Assembly: GCA_011317545.1 (NCBI GenBank)
Contig: WUJK01000010.1
Coordinates: 1,798,001 to 1,862,000, forward strand
Reading direction: 5' to 3'
Source: Coniella vitis
Taxonomy: Eukaryota; Ascomycota; Sordariomycetes; Diaporthales; Schizoparmaceae
DNA length: 64,000 bases
Shown: positions 44,844 to 54,999 of the stretch, one piece after another
How the letters are laid out: each line of letters begins with the position of its first letter
How positions within the stretch are numbered: the stretch's first letter is position 1
Made by a program: the position numbers and the translations under genes
The notes under the pieces: model-generated
Seen by the model: the letters and a program-made list of their open reading frames with translations, nothing else
Told to the model about the DNA's origin: nothing
The model's database searches: none

Positions 44844-46797
44844 CTACAACGTCAACGCCACAACCGCAACGCCACCAAGAAGCCCAGCAGCCCACTCGGC
44901 ACGCCCCCTCATCGCTCTGCGTCCTGTACTCGCCGAACTCGCTCCAGAAAAGGCGCCCTGGTAAGGAGTAATAGTCAAATTAGCTTCTGCATTCGCTGGG
45001 CTCGAGGATGTTGTCATTGCGGCGGTAGTACTGCTGCTGCTGCTGCTGCTGCTGCTGGCGTCGTTGACTTCACTTGTAATAGTGGTAGTAGTAGTATCAG
45101 AGTTGCTCACCGAGCTGCTGCTACCGCCACTACTCTGCGCCCGCGAAGGCGTCACAATCTTGGCCTGGCCCGCAAAGTCGCACGCCGTCTGCGCCTTCTT
45201 CTGGTTCAGGTAGTACTGGTTCATGGCGCTCGTCAGCTGCTGTGCCGTCGTGCACATGCCGTAGGCGCCGTACACGCCCGCCGTGGCATTCGCCGTGATG
45301 GCTGCGCAGGCCGTGCTGTCGAGCCCGCAGATGGTGCCAAACAGCGCGGCCATGGCGGTGTCGTTGCGCGCCACAGCGTCGTTCGGCACGCACGCCGCAG
45401 CCGCGACCATGGCCTCGCAGACTGTGGCGTTGGGCGTCGGTGGCAGGGCCTCGGCGGCGAGCCAGGTGCTGGCTTGCACGGCGGGACAGGCGCGCGGCGT
45501 GTTGGACGGCGTGTAGGCGGCCATTGTCTGGGTGCTTGCTGAGGCGGCGGAAGCGTTGGCGTTGACTTGGGCGATGGCTGTGGCGAGGGGCTGGAAGTCT
45601 TTGAGGGGGGTGACGGCTGTGCCGGAGAGAGAGACGAGGCCTGTTTTTTTGGTTGCCATGGGAGGAACAAGCCAGGAGTGTCAGTGTGTGTCTGGATGAG
45701 AATCGAGATATTGCCGCTCGAGTTGATCTTGCGAGACAGACAAAGAGCCGGAAAAGACAAAAGAAGAAACAAAACAACAACAACAACAACTCACCAAAGT
45801 CATTCTGCTCCTCAAAATACTCATACACAATCCCACCGCTCCACACCTTGTTCATCAGCGAGCTGTACAGCACGCCCGTCTCCTGCCAGACGCGCGCCTC
45901 GCCGCCGCCGGGGTTGTTGCACCCGTATTCCGAAAAGAAGGCCGGCACCGAGTAGTTGGCAAAGGCCTCGGTGCGCTCCTGGTAGCCGCTCGCCTGGAAG
46001 GTGCTCTGGCCGCACCACTCGTAGATGTTGTAGCCCCAAAAGTCGACGGCCGCCGCCTGGTCCGCGCCGCAGTTGAAGTAGCTCGCCAGGTTGTCGCGCG
46101 TGGCGGCGTCGTCGTTGGTCGCGTAGCCCACGCCCAGCCAGCGCCCAAAGCCGCGCGACGCAATGTACGCCTTGCTGTCGCGCACCGCGGCCTTGACAAA
46201 CGCCGCCGCGGCGCTGTTGGTCTTGTTGTTGGCGACCTCGTTGCCGGCGAAGAAGCCCAGCGTGTTGGGGTACGCGCCCAGGTTGTCAATCACGCCCTGG
46301 TAGCGCGCAAAGAGGTCCGTCGTCCAGGCCGGCGCGTCGCGGTTGATGGACTGCCCCGGCACGCTGAGGTCCGCAATCACGTGGATGCCCGCTGCGTCCA
46401 GGGCGTTCATGCAGGCGGCGTGGTCCTGCGCCGGGTCGACGGCGTAGACGCGGATCGTGTTGGCGCCGAGCTGCTGGAGGTAGGGGATGTCGCGCTGGCA
46501 CGCGGCCGGGTCGGCGAGCGAGTCGATGAAGGTTGCGTTGGTGGACTCGGATGCGCCGCCCGGCGCGATGCCTTGTTGGTAGGCTACGCCCTTGATGGAG
46601 AACTGGGTGCCGTTGGTGGCATAGAAGAGATACTGGCCCTGGGTTTGGGGGGGGTTTGTCTTTTTTAGTCATGGCTTCTGTCTGATATTGGCCGTGAGTG
46701 GTGATTGATTTACTTTGGCTACTATTGGGTCCACTGCTCTGGCATTTTGGCTGAGGAGTGCGAGTATAAGTCCTGCCGAGAGATATTTGAGGCCCAT
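44844..46797 (-). CDS. GPI-anchored 1,3-beta-glucanosyltransferase (GH72 with CBM43/X8)
   Basis: Members of the Gas/Gel/Phr family elongate cell-wall beta-1,3-glucan from the outer face of the plasma membrane. Three exons (46714-46797, 45795-46638, 44844-45640) give 574 residues. Introns of 75 and 154 bp have GTAAAT/CCCAG and GTGAGT/ACAG borders with matching phases. A signal peptide (MGLKYLSAGLILALLSQNARA) is followed by the GH72 domain: KGVAYQQG, then TIRVYAVDP. The acid/base Glu162 is in FAGNEVANN and the nucleophile Glu265 is in FFSEYGCN. The X8 (CBM43) module spans about 400-510, with Cys spacing ending in QKKAQTACDF. A Ser/Thr-rich region with a poly-Ser run and a hydrophobic tail (GLLGGVAVVALTL) indicate GPI attachment. 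It converges with the MFS gene 277 bp away. Confidence 0.95.
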
Positions 46798-48642
46798 TTT
46801 TGACTCTTATGAACTGGTAATTTGCTGGAACCAGTGGTCTTCGTGATAGTCTGATACTTTCTTGTCTCTTGTGTGCTTGTTTAAAGATGAATTATAAAGA
46901 GTGTCGTCCCGCCTGTGAACGCTGGTTGTTCGCAGTGACCGTCGTGGCAAACGTAGTGCTCACTCGTAAATGGGGACAAGTGAATGGAGATTAGGAAGAC
47001 TATAGTCGTGCTTCCAGAGCCGAGTGATGGTTCAATGCCAGAAGGAAAGAAGGTATATGGACGAATGGAAGTGTTGAGAACGAAAAGAAGGAAGAAAGAG
47101 AAAGATTTAACTGCAATAGGCTGCTCAGAAACGCGAGACGGAAAGGAAAACAAACTGAGCCATGCCTCGTCCTACAAAATATTCACAAGAAAAGATGACC
47201 CTCCATCAAGCAAGGAAACGATCCATGGTGATACTTTGCACACTGCGAACTTGGTCGCTTGTTCTGCAGACAAATACACATGCGTCACTCCCAAGTAGCA
47301 CAGGATGAGGCACCTGCGCCTCGTTAGAGTGTGGCAGCCTTTGGCCAGGGGCAAACGCCATACAATATCTGATACACGGCACTTTGGGACATCGCTCGAG
47401 GCTGAAACACCTGGTCCGATCTCCTTCTGGCACCGCTTGGGGCGCCCCCCTGCTTGCAGGTAAAGACAAGTAGAAAACTCCAAAAGAGGGCTCGAGTTGT
47501 TGTTGGAGGGGCCACCGCGTTGGCTTGCCGTTTGAGTGGGCGGGGGGGTATTGGCAAAGGAGTTTGTGTGTGCTCGCCTCGGACCCGGCGATGTTACAAG
47601 ACGGCTGCATGAAGTCATCGTCCAATGTGTGATGCGAGGCCTTATTTCGGTCCGGGTGTCTGTACTATGTATCGTGGCTCAGATCTTTTTGAGGATTCGT
47701 CTGATTGGGGCTATTGGCTGCAATTAATCCGTATTGACTTTGAGTCTTGGCCAATGTTGAGATGTTCCTATCTGCAACCTGAGATGAGATGGAGATGAGA
47801 TGGAGCTGTGATTGGTTGAGCCGGCCACGTTACTCTTCTTTTTTCTTCTTCTTTTTTTTATTTTCTTTTTTATATAACTCTTTGGCCAGCAACAGGCTCA
47901 AGTTGGCCATTGTCATTGTATTCTGGCGCTGGCTCACCTGGTCGATGGTGATATACCTGTTAATTAATAAAACAAACCATCCCCTCTTGCAACGTCGGAT
48001 ATTGCCCGTTCACTATGAATTTTCGAGAGCCAACCAAACAGACAGCGCTCCAAACGCTGTAAAAAGCACTATTATCAGTTGTCAGAGCAAATAGCGGGCT
48101 ACAGAGCCTATAGTCAGTCACCAGATTAGTGCAACCAGACCCTGAATATCCCAATCGAGCCTTATATCCAATATATCGATTCTTCTCTCCTGATCTGTCT
48201 CGCCAACGACTCTTTTTGGGAACCAGTCTCACCAAAAGACCCTTTACTACTCGACGAACAAACAACATCTCCACTCTGCCATATCTGCCGGATACTGCCC
48301 AACAGCCACAGCCACAGCCCCCCCCTCCACAAAAACACCCGGCATACATTACTCGGCGGTTGACACCTTGCATGGCCCGGAAGTCGGTGGTTTTCCCCTT
48401 CTGGGGGCGGCATATGCAGACTTGGACGATGGCGTGCAGCTCTGCTCGAACAGTCTCGAGCCGAAGCAAGGGGATGTGTGCTCCAGTCTGCGTGCCTCGT
48501 CCTCCAATAACGCGACAACGCTGGCTATACTTTGCTGTATAAAACGGATACCGAGCCCCCCTTGAACTTTCTTTTCACTTGGTTTCGACCCGTTCAAGAC
48601 CAGCCCAGCCAGACATCTGGCATCCAGCCTCTAGGACCAACA
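46798..48642. other. Divergent promoter region of the GH72 and sulfatase genes
   Basis: These 1.85 kb contain no supported gene. On the sulfatase side CCAATAA (48504-48510) and TATAAAA (48538-48544) have the spacing of a CCAAT/TATA promoter. A T-rich CTTCTTTTT stretch lies at 47837-47870. Confidence 0.5.
48504..48544 (+). promoter_or_regulatory. Putative CCAAT and TATA elements of the sulfatase gene
   Basis: CCAATAA at 48504-48510 and TATAAAA at 48538-48544 lie about 100 bp before the first in-frame ATG (48643). This suggests that transcription begins near 48570 and that translation may start at 48643 or 48763. The call rests on motif and spacing only. Confidence 0.45.
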
Positions 48643-50415
48643 ATGCAAATCAAGCTCGGGCAACGGGCCCCAAGAACTCTCCTCCAAGCCAGCGCCAGCA
48701 CACCCAGCCCATCAGCATCATCAGCATCAACAGCATCACCACCATTATCACCACCGCCCACCATGACACCCCACAAGCGCCCCAACATCATCTTCATCAT
48801 GGCCGACGACCACGCCGCCAAAGCCATCAGCAGCTACGGCGCCGGCATCAACCACACGCCCAACATCGACCGCCTCGCGGCCGAGGGCATGCTCTTTAAC
48901 CACTGCTACGTGACCAACTCCATCTGCACGCCCTCGCGCGCCGCCATCCTGACAGGCACCCACAACCACGTCAACGGCGTCATGACGCTGTCCTCCAAGA
49001 TCAACAAGCTGCTGCCCAACGTGGCCAAGCACCTCCGCGTCGGCGGCGGCGGCGCCGGCGGGGACCACGGCTACCGCACCGCCATGATTGGCAAGTGGCA
49101 CCTGGGCGAGGGCAAGCCGCACGAGCCGAGCGGCTTCGACTACTGGAGCGTGGTGCCCGGGCAGGGCAACTACTGGGACCCCACGTTCATTGGCATGGAC
49201 GGGGTGGAGCGGGTGGAGGAGGGCTACGTGACGGACATTATCACGGACAAGACGATTGAGTTCATCCGTGGTGCCACTGCGCCAGAGCAGAACGACGGCG
49301 AGAGCAAGGAGGAGAAGAAGCCCTTCTTCGTCATGTGCCACCACAAGGCGCCCCACCGCTCCTGGGAATGCCACGACCGCCACAAGCACCTCTACACGGA
49401 CAAGATCAAGGTCCCCGAGACGTACACCGACGACTACAAGCATCGCGCGCGCGCCGCCAAAGCAGCCAAGATGCGTGTCGCCGAGGACATGACGTACTTT
49501 GACCTGGGCCTCGCACAGCCCGATGGCGGGCGCCAGGCCGTCGGGGAGATTCTCTTTTCGAGCTTTGGCATCGCCCAGCGCAAGATCCCGCTGCCTGCAG
49601 AGGGGAGCGAGGAGCTGGCCAACTTGAAGCTCATCGACGCCGAGGACGGGACCGTCTTCCGGTTCCAGACGGTGGCGCAGCTGGCCGAGTTCAAGTTCCA
49701 GCGCTACATGCAGCGCTACCTGCGCACCATCCAGGCGGTCGACGACAGCGTGGGCCGCATCCTGGACTTTCTCGAGCAAGAGCAGCTCGCCGAGGACACG
49801 GTCGTCCTCTACACCTCGGACCAGGGCTTCTTCCTCGGCGAGCACGGCTGGTTCGACAAGCGCTTCATGTACGAGGAGTCCTTCCAGATGCCGCTGCTGG
49901 TCCGCTACCCGCGCGAGGTCCGCGCCGGCAGCGTGTGCAACGACATTGTCTGCAACGTCGACTTTGCGCCGCTGTTCCTGGACTTTGCGCGCCTCACGAC
50001 GCCGAGCTACATGCAGGGCGTGTCGTTCCGCGCGCTGCTGCAGGGCCAGACGCCCGCGGACTGGCCGCAGCTCGCCTACCACCGCTACTGGATGAACAAC
50101 GACTGGACGCACCACGCGCGCGCACACTACGGCGTGCGCGACCAGAGGTACAAGCTGATTTACTGGTACAACCAGGCGCTGGACGTGCCTGGGGCGGCGG
50201 ACCCGGATGCCGACGACGCCGGCCGGGAGTGGGAGCTGTTTGACTGCCACGAGGACCCGCTCGAGCTGTTTAATGTCTACGCGGACGCAGAGTACCAGGA
50301 TGTGGTGCAGCGCATGACGGTGATGCTCGAGAGGAAGATGGCCGAGATTGGGGACGAGCCTGTGCATGAGAGCGCGACGCTGGGGGCTTCTTTTCGCCGT
50401 GACGGGGTAGTGTGA
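48643..50415 (+). CDS. Sulfatase (arylsulfatase-type, formylglycine-dependent)
   Basis: This enzyme hydrolyses sulfate esters. The single exon is open from upstream. ATG 48643 gives 590 residues and ATG 48763 gives 550. The shorter form begins MTPHKRPNIIFIMADDHAAK directly at the conserved core, and the stretch before it is Ser/Thr/Pro low-complexity. Numbered from 48763, Asp15-Asp16 bind the metal, and Cys55 in ICTPSRAAILTG is the CxPSR cysteine converted to formylglycine. Other family marks are MIGKWHLGEGKPHEPSGFDY, MCHHKAPHR, and LYTSDQGFFLGEHGWFDKRF with MYEESFQMPLLVRYP, the last pattern typical of the N-acetylglucosamine-6-sulfatase/heparan-sulfatase-like subgroup. No clear signal peptide is seen, so it may be cytosolic. 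The absence of introns and the resemblance to bacterial-type sulfatases raise the possibility of transfer; this is not tested. Confidence 0.92.
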   Translation: MQIKLGQRAPRTLLQASASTPSPSASSASTASPPLSPPPTMTPHKRPNIIFIMADDHAAKAISSYGAGINHTPNIDRLAAEGMLFNHCYVTNSICTPSRAAILTGTHNHVNGVMTLSSKINKLLPNVAKHLRVGGGGAGGDHGYRTAMIGKWHLGEGKPHEPSGFDYWSVVPGQGNYWDPTFIGMDGVERVEEGYVTDIITDKTIEFIRGATAPEQNDGESKEEKKPFFVMCHHKAPHRSWECHDRHKHLYTDKIKVPETYTDDYKHRARAAKAAKMRVAEDMTYFDLGLAQPDGGRQAVGEILFSSFGIAQRKIPLPAEGSEELANLKLIDAEDGTVFRFQTVAQLAEFKFQRYMQRYLRTIQAVDDSVGRILDFLEQEQLAEDTVVLYTSDQGFFLGEHGWFDKRFMYEESFQMPLLVRYPREVRAGSVCNDIVCNVDFAPLFLDFARLTTPSYMQGVSFRALLQGQTPADWPQLAYHRYWMNNDWTHHARAHYGVRDQRYKLIYWYNQALDVPGAADPDADDAGREWELFDCHEDPLELFNVYADAEYQDVVQRMTVMLERKMAEIGDEPVHESATLGASFRRDGVV

Positions 50416-50925
50416 TGTTCTTGGTGATGCTTTACATAGTAATGGATGAGGTTTGTTTGGATGATATTCACTGGAAGCTTGAGAAGGTTCTGTTTCTATT
50501 CATTGGTGATAAACGGGTGGTGTTGTGTGTTGTGAGCCCAACGCCAGTATATATTCCCCAGTCACTCACCCGTATTGCAAGACTTGATCGCGAACCGTCT
50601 CTACAAGTCAAAGCCCAACATTATCCAAGGATATTTCATTAAGAAGCAGCCCTCTATCCAGCCCATCCACCAGAACAACACACCATATACCGTAGTTGAC
50701 GACAAATCCAGAAAGAAGACCGACATCCGAAGTCACAGCCCTCGCAGGCCGATCCGTGCATCCATCCATCCATTCACGCTTCTTCTCCACGCGCGATATC
50801 GTCACCCGCGAGGTGAATACGGAAGGCGGGTCTCTGCGGGCCCTGTGGATATGTGGATATGCTTCCCTGGATGGACGAGTTCGAAAAAGGAAAGGGAATG
50901 GGTCCGTTGTTATAACTGGTGTGGG
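50416..50925. other. Intergenic region downstream of the sulfatase gene
   Basis: This contains the sulfatase 3' region. No gene or structured repeat is recognised before the fold-back element begins at about 50926. Confidence 0.45.
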
Positions 50926-50978
50926 CTACGGAGGTCTGCAGTGCTCACTGTCCCATATTTCATTTCTGATTTAATTTT
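50926..50978 (+). repeat. Left terminal inverted repeat of the fold-back element
   Basis: A 53-bp arm identical in reverse complement to 51357-51409. Confidence 0.9.
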
Positions 50979-51027
50979 CCAGGAAACATAGCTATATACA
51001 CTATCCATTCAGTAAATACACTATTAG

Positions 51028-51200
51028 TACATCTCGCTTTTTCACACCCTTTTTCACACTCTTTTTCATACTCTTTTCTTTTCACTCTTTCACATTCTTT
51101 TTTTTCACTCTTTTTTTTTCACTCTTTTTTTTTCACTCTTTTTTTTTCACTCTTTTTTTTTCACTCTTTTTTTTTCACTCTTTTTTTTTCACTCTTTTTT
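51028..51200. repeat. 14-bp minisatellite (T9 + CACTC)
   Basis: Units of TTTTTTTTTCACTC repeat about seven times between roughly 51098 and 51196, preceded by shorter degenerate CTTTTTCACAC-like copies from 51028. A purine-rich stretch (51202-51256) follows and could pair with it. Confidence 0.88.
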
Positions 51201-51356
51201 ATAGTATAGAATAGAAATAAAGAGGAAAAAGAAAGAAGAAAAAGAAAGAGTAAGAAAAATTCTGTGTTCTTGGGCGCTCCCGACGGTGCTGAAAGGAGAG
51301 GCTATGTACTGGTAGTGTACGAATTTGACTTGTGAAAATTTTGATGAATTTGGATA

Positions 51357-51409
51357 AAAATTAAATCAGAAATGAAATATGGGACAGTGAGCACTGCAGA
51401 CCTCCGTAG
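51357..51409 (-). repeat. Right terminal inverted repeat of the fold-back element
   Basis: A 53-bp arm, the exact reverse complement of 50926-50978. Confidence 0.9.
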
Positions 51410-52035
51410 TGGGCATCTACTTTCTGCTTCTTCTCTGCTTCTTATTAATCAACGGTCTTTTCGTCTTCTTTTTCCTCTTTTGTTTTGTTTTGTTTTGTTA
51501 TTGTTATTATCCCATCTAACCGAGAGGTTTGTCTCTCCGAAAAACGAGGAAACGTCCCTGGCGGATGGGCGAGGCTTCGGTCTTTGATTTTATTTTGCGC
51601 TAGGATTCTTTTGCCGTTTATGGTTTTCTCATCCGAGATAATGGGTGCTGGGCATGTGGGCTGGGTTGTGTGGTGTGCTTTTTAGTAGCCATGACACCAA
51701 CGAGCTTGGATGGATACGCCATATAAGAGAATGCTACGTTGTGGGTGGTTTTGGTAAGGATCGTGTGGAAGGAATTCTAGCAGAGGCAAGAAAATAAATA
51801 AAATAAAGAGTCAACGATGGATTCGCCGCAGGTCTTTTTTGTTCTACTCATGGACATATATATGTTGAAAGAAAAAGAAGGGTGTCAAGAACCTTCTTCC
51901 TTTGGTCTTGAATCTATATACATAGTACAGCGTACTTGTTGACTCGTACACTCTCCCAATAACTATACAAGTGCATATCATTGGCAGCTGCTGCGTGCTG
52001 ACGCCTTGATCTACTCATTCAGGCCCCCCATCCTG
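51410..52035. other. Spacer between the fold-back element and the Zn2Cys6 gene
   Basis: This contains TTTTGTTTTGTTTTG repeats (51478-51498) and an A/T-rich 3' region for the minus-strand regulator. No gene is seen. Confidence 0.45.
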
Positions 52036-52130
52036 TCACGCCATCTCGCCTTGTAGCACTGAATGGCTCTCCCATCTCCGGAGCCAGGGGAACGAGAGGG
52101 AAGACGGCTTGGGCTGTCCTTGCCCTCCTC

Positions 52131-52164
<34 letters not shown>

Positions 52165-54789
52165 TGTTGCTATCTCTCTGCTACTACTTGCGCCCTCACC
52201 ACCACCCCCAGCTGCTGCTGCCGACGCCCTGCGAAAACTTAAATCCCTTTCCCACTGGCCGATCCCCGCCTCGTAGTTTTGTAATTCCCCGTTGCAAGCC
52301 CACGGAACCCGCCATATGCCTCCGTCAAACAACGATGGTGACGCCTCGCTCGTTCGGGGGGTGGGCAACTCAGCAGCAGCGGTAGAGTGGGTAGATGTGT
52401 TTGTTGGCGTGGTAGTCATCGTATTTGTCGTATTTGTCGTCGCAGCTGTAGACAACGAACCCAGTGTGTATCCTCTTGCACCACTAGCAGCCGAGGCAGA
52501 CGCAAGCGGACTCGTGGTCCCAGAAGGCGACACAGACACAGACCACTCGCTTGCTCTGCGCTCGTCTTCACGCTGCTGCTGCTGCTGCTGCTGCTGCTCG
52601 TATTGTTGATGAGAATGATGTCGTTCCTCCTCTTCCTCTGCAAAATCAGCCTGGCGAAGTAGACTGTGAATCGCCAACCGCTGCCGGACCCGTGCAGCAG
52701 CAGCGTGGTCTGCTGCACCGCCCTGTGTCTGTGTCTGTGCTTGTCCTCCTCCTCCTATCAGTCCCAAACCAGGGGATGCACGCCGACTACTCGGTGCCCC
52801 AGCCCCAGGCCCAGGCCCAGCGACAGCCCCCGTGCTCCGCAAGGCAAACACGTCGATGGCGCGCCGCATTTCCTCCAAGATCGGCCTCACCAGCCGCGAG
52901 GCGGGGAAGAAGCGCCTGAGACTCGCCATGCACAGCTCTGCGCGGCTCAGCGCCCACTCCTCGCTGGGCCTCTGCTTTGGTGCATCCCCAGTGCCACTCT
53001 CGCTACTGCTGCTGCTGCTGCCGGCCCCCAGCTGCGCAATGTGCAGCAAGATGCGCACAGCATGGTACCCGCAGATGGCCGTGTCGAACTCGAGCAGCTG
53101 CGCGCGCGGGCTCGCGTGGTTGAGCGTCGCGAGCAGGTCCACAATGGCGGTGGCGTGGTGCAGGCAGCGCTGCTCGGCGCGGCGGAGCAGGGCGGGGGCG
53201 AGGTGCGCGGCGAGCGTGTCGAGGACGGGCGGCGCGGTGACGACGGCGGCGGCCTCGCGGTAGTGGCCGGGGAGCAGGATGCGGTAGAGGTCGCAGTGGC
53301 ACTGGTGGTACGAGAGGTGGGCGAGGAGGTGCCGGGGGAGGAAGGGCGTGTTGACGAGGCGGGTGAGGCGGTCGGTGGTGAGGAGGGGCGAGGAGGAGGA
53401 GGGCGAGTCGGCGTTGCTGGATGATGATGATGGAGATGGTGAAGAAGACGAAGAAGACGAAGAAGAAGACGACGAAACAGAAGAGGACGAGGCAAGGCTG
53501 GAGCCAACTTGCTCGAGGTGGGCCTCAAAGGTGGACATGATGGAGGGCAGGTTGGGAAAGGGCGCGTCTTGGAGGGTGAGTGAGCGGTTGAGCTTGACAA
53601 TGTCGCGGCGCAGCATCTCGAGCTTGACGCAGAGCTGGTAGGCGCCCTGGTCGGACGAGTGAAGCAGATTGGCGGTCGGGTTGGGCAGTCCGTGGTGTTG
53701 GTGGCCGGAAAACTGCTCTTCCGCACACGGCAACTCGAGGAAGATGCTCTCCACAGGACACAGCTCAAACTCGGGCAATCCCATACAGAAATACCGCTCC
53801 ACGAGCTTGAGACTCCACATGACGCGCCGTCGCACTTCCTGTCGAATGTGGCTCTCTTCGCTGCCTCGCAAGGCTGAGGCTGCGGCTGCGGCTGGCACGG
53901 GCTGTTCGTGGTTGAGCCGCATGGCGGCGGCTGCTCTTGCTGCAATCGACGAGAGCATAAAGGCGCGCTGGAAAGCGCCCGTCTCGACACGGTAGAGCAC
54001 AGCAAGCAAGAGAGCCTGCAGGCGTGGCAGCGAGGGCGCCTCGAGGTGCCGCCATATCAGCTCCTCGGTCCGTTCGATCCAGTCGAGCTCGACGTCGCTG
54101 CGGGCGTGTGGCGGGCCCCGGTGGTGGCTGGCGACCGCAGCCAGAGCATACGTCAGCGACGTCTCGAGCGTTCCCTCGGCGGCCTGTCGCGTGGTTGTGG
54201 CTGGGTGTAAGAAGGCGTACGACGGAAGCGGGTACACGTGGTTGAAGTAGAAGTCGACCAGCGTCTGCAGCTCGGGCGGGAGGCTGTGGAGGCCATGGCT
54301 TCTTCTTGCTTCGTCTTCTCGTCGTGGCGTCGTCGTCGTCGTTGTCAATGGGTGGTGGTCCATCCGCATCACAGTCACGGGCTCTGAGCTCGTGGTCGCC
54401 GGCGACGTAGGCGAAGCAGCAGATGCGCCCTCCTCCGTGCCCGAGACAATGTCCTCAGCATGGGCCTGACTGCTGCTGGCGCTCCCCAGACTGCCACTCA
54501 GCAGCCCAAAACCGGCTTCCGTCGGGGTCCCAGCCACGCTGCTCGAGGCGACGCGGCTGCCTCGTCGCTTGTTGCCGGCGTACACGCACGTGACGCCCTT
54601 TTTCTTGCACACCAGACACGGCGCGCCGCCCGAGCAGCGCACCTTTTGCTGTCGGCAGTGTGCGCACGCCTTGCTCGTCCGCCGCCGCTCCACCACGCGG
54701 CCTGACTCGAGCGTCGGACTGGGCATGGACGATTCAGCTTGATGGTGATTGTTGTTGGTCGTGTCGGACTGTGGCGGCGAGGAGACGGA

Positions 54790-54821
<32 letters not shown>

Positions 54822-54999
54822 ATGTGGGTGTCTTTGGCACCACGTGGACAAAGGAGCAGTCGAACTTGAGCCTCTCGCAGTCGCCGCAGCCCTTTTCGCC
54901 GTGTTTGCCGTCGCAGCGGACTTTGCGGAACCGGCACTGCTTGCATGTTTCCTTGGGCGGCTGGCCCGAGGCGCTGAAGGTCGAGACGAACTGCTCCAT
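52036..54999 (-). CDS. Transcription factor with two Zn2Cys6 binuclear clusters, 987 residues
   Basis: A single exon. The first cluster (residues 19-48) is CX2CX6CX8CX2CX6C (CKQCRFRKVRCDGKHG onward). A poly-Ala/Ser linker follows, and then a second complete cluster (112-138) CX2CX6CX5CX2CX6C (CAHCRQQKVRCSGGAPCLVC onward). Most fungal regulators of this class have one cluster; tandem clusters occur in a minority. A fungal-specific TF middle domain starts near LQTLVDFYFNHVYPLPSYAF and runs through RRRVMWSLKLVERYFCMGLP. Later parts are Ser-, Gln-, Thr- and Gly-rich, with poly-Gln and poly-Ala runs that probably serve activation. The ATG at 54999 begins MEQFVSTFSASGQPPKETCK; the frame is open to an ATG at 55119, which would add 40 residues. 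Targets are unknown. Confidence 0.9.

Larger units (their letters stand above)
50926..51409. mobile_element. MITE-like fold-back element with 53-bp perfect terminal inverted repeats
   Basis: The left arm 50926-50978 (CTACGGAGGTCTGCAGTGCT onward) is the exact reverse complement of the right arm 51357-51409. Inside the arms the complementarity continues imperfectly: TACACTATTAGTACAT near 51015-51030 pairs with ATGTACTGGTAGTGTA near 51304-51320. The word GTGGGC stands at 50921-50926 and 51409-51414, a candidate 6-bp target-site duplication if the repeat is taken to begin at TACGG. The 480-bp body has no coding capacity and holds a pyrimidine minisatellite facing a purine-rich stretch, so a single strand could fold into a long hairpin. 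This is the structure of a miniature inverted-repeat transposable element; the parent transposon family is not identifiable here. Confidence 0.8.

Noticed and set aside
48748..50367. Minus-strand frame of 539 codons
   Set aside because: Antisense shadow of the sulfatase gene produced by high third-position GC.
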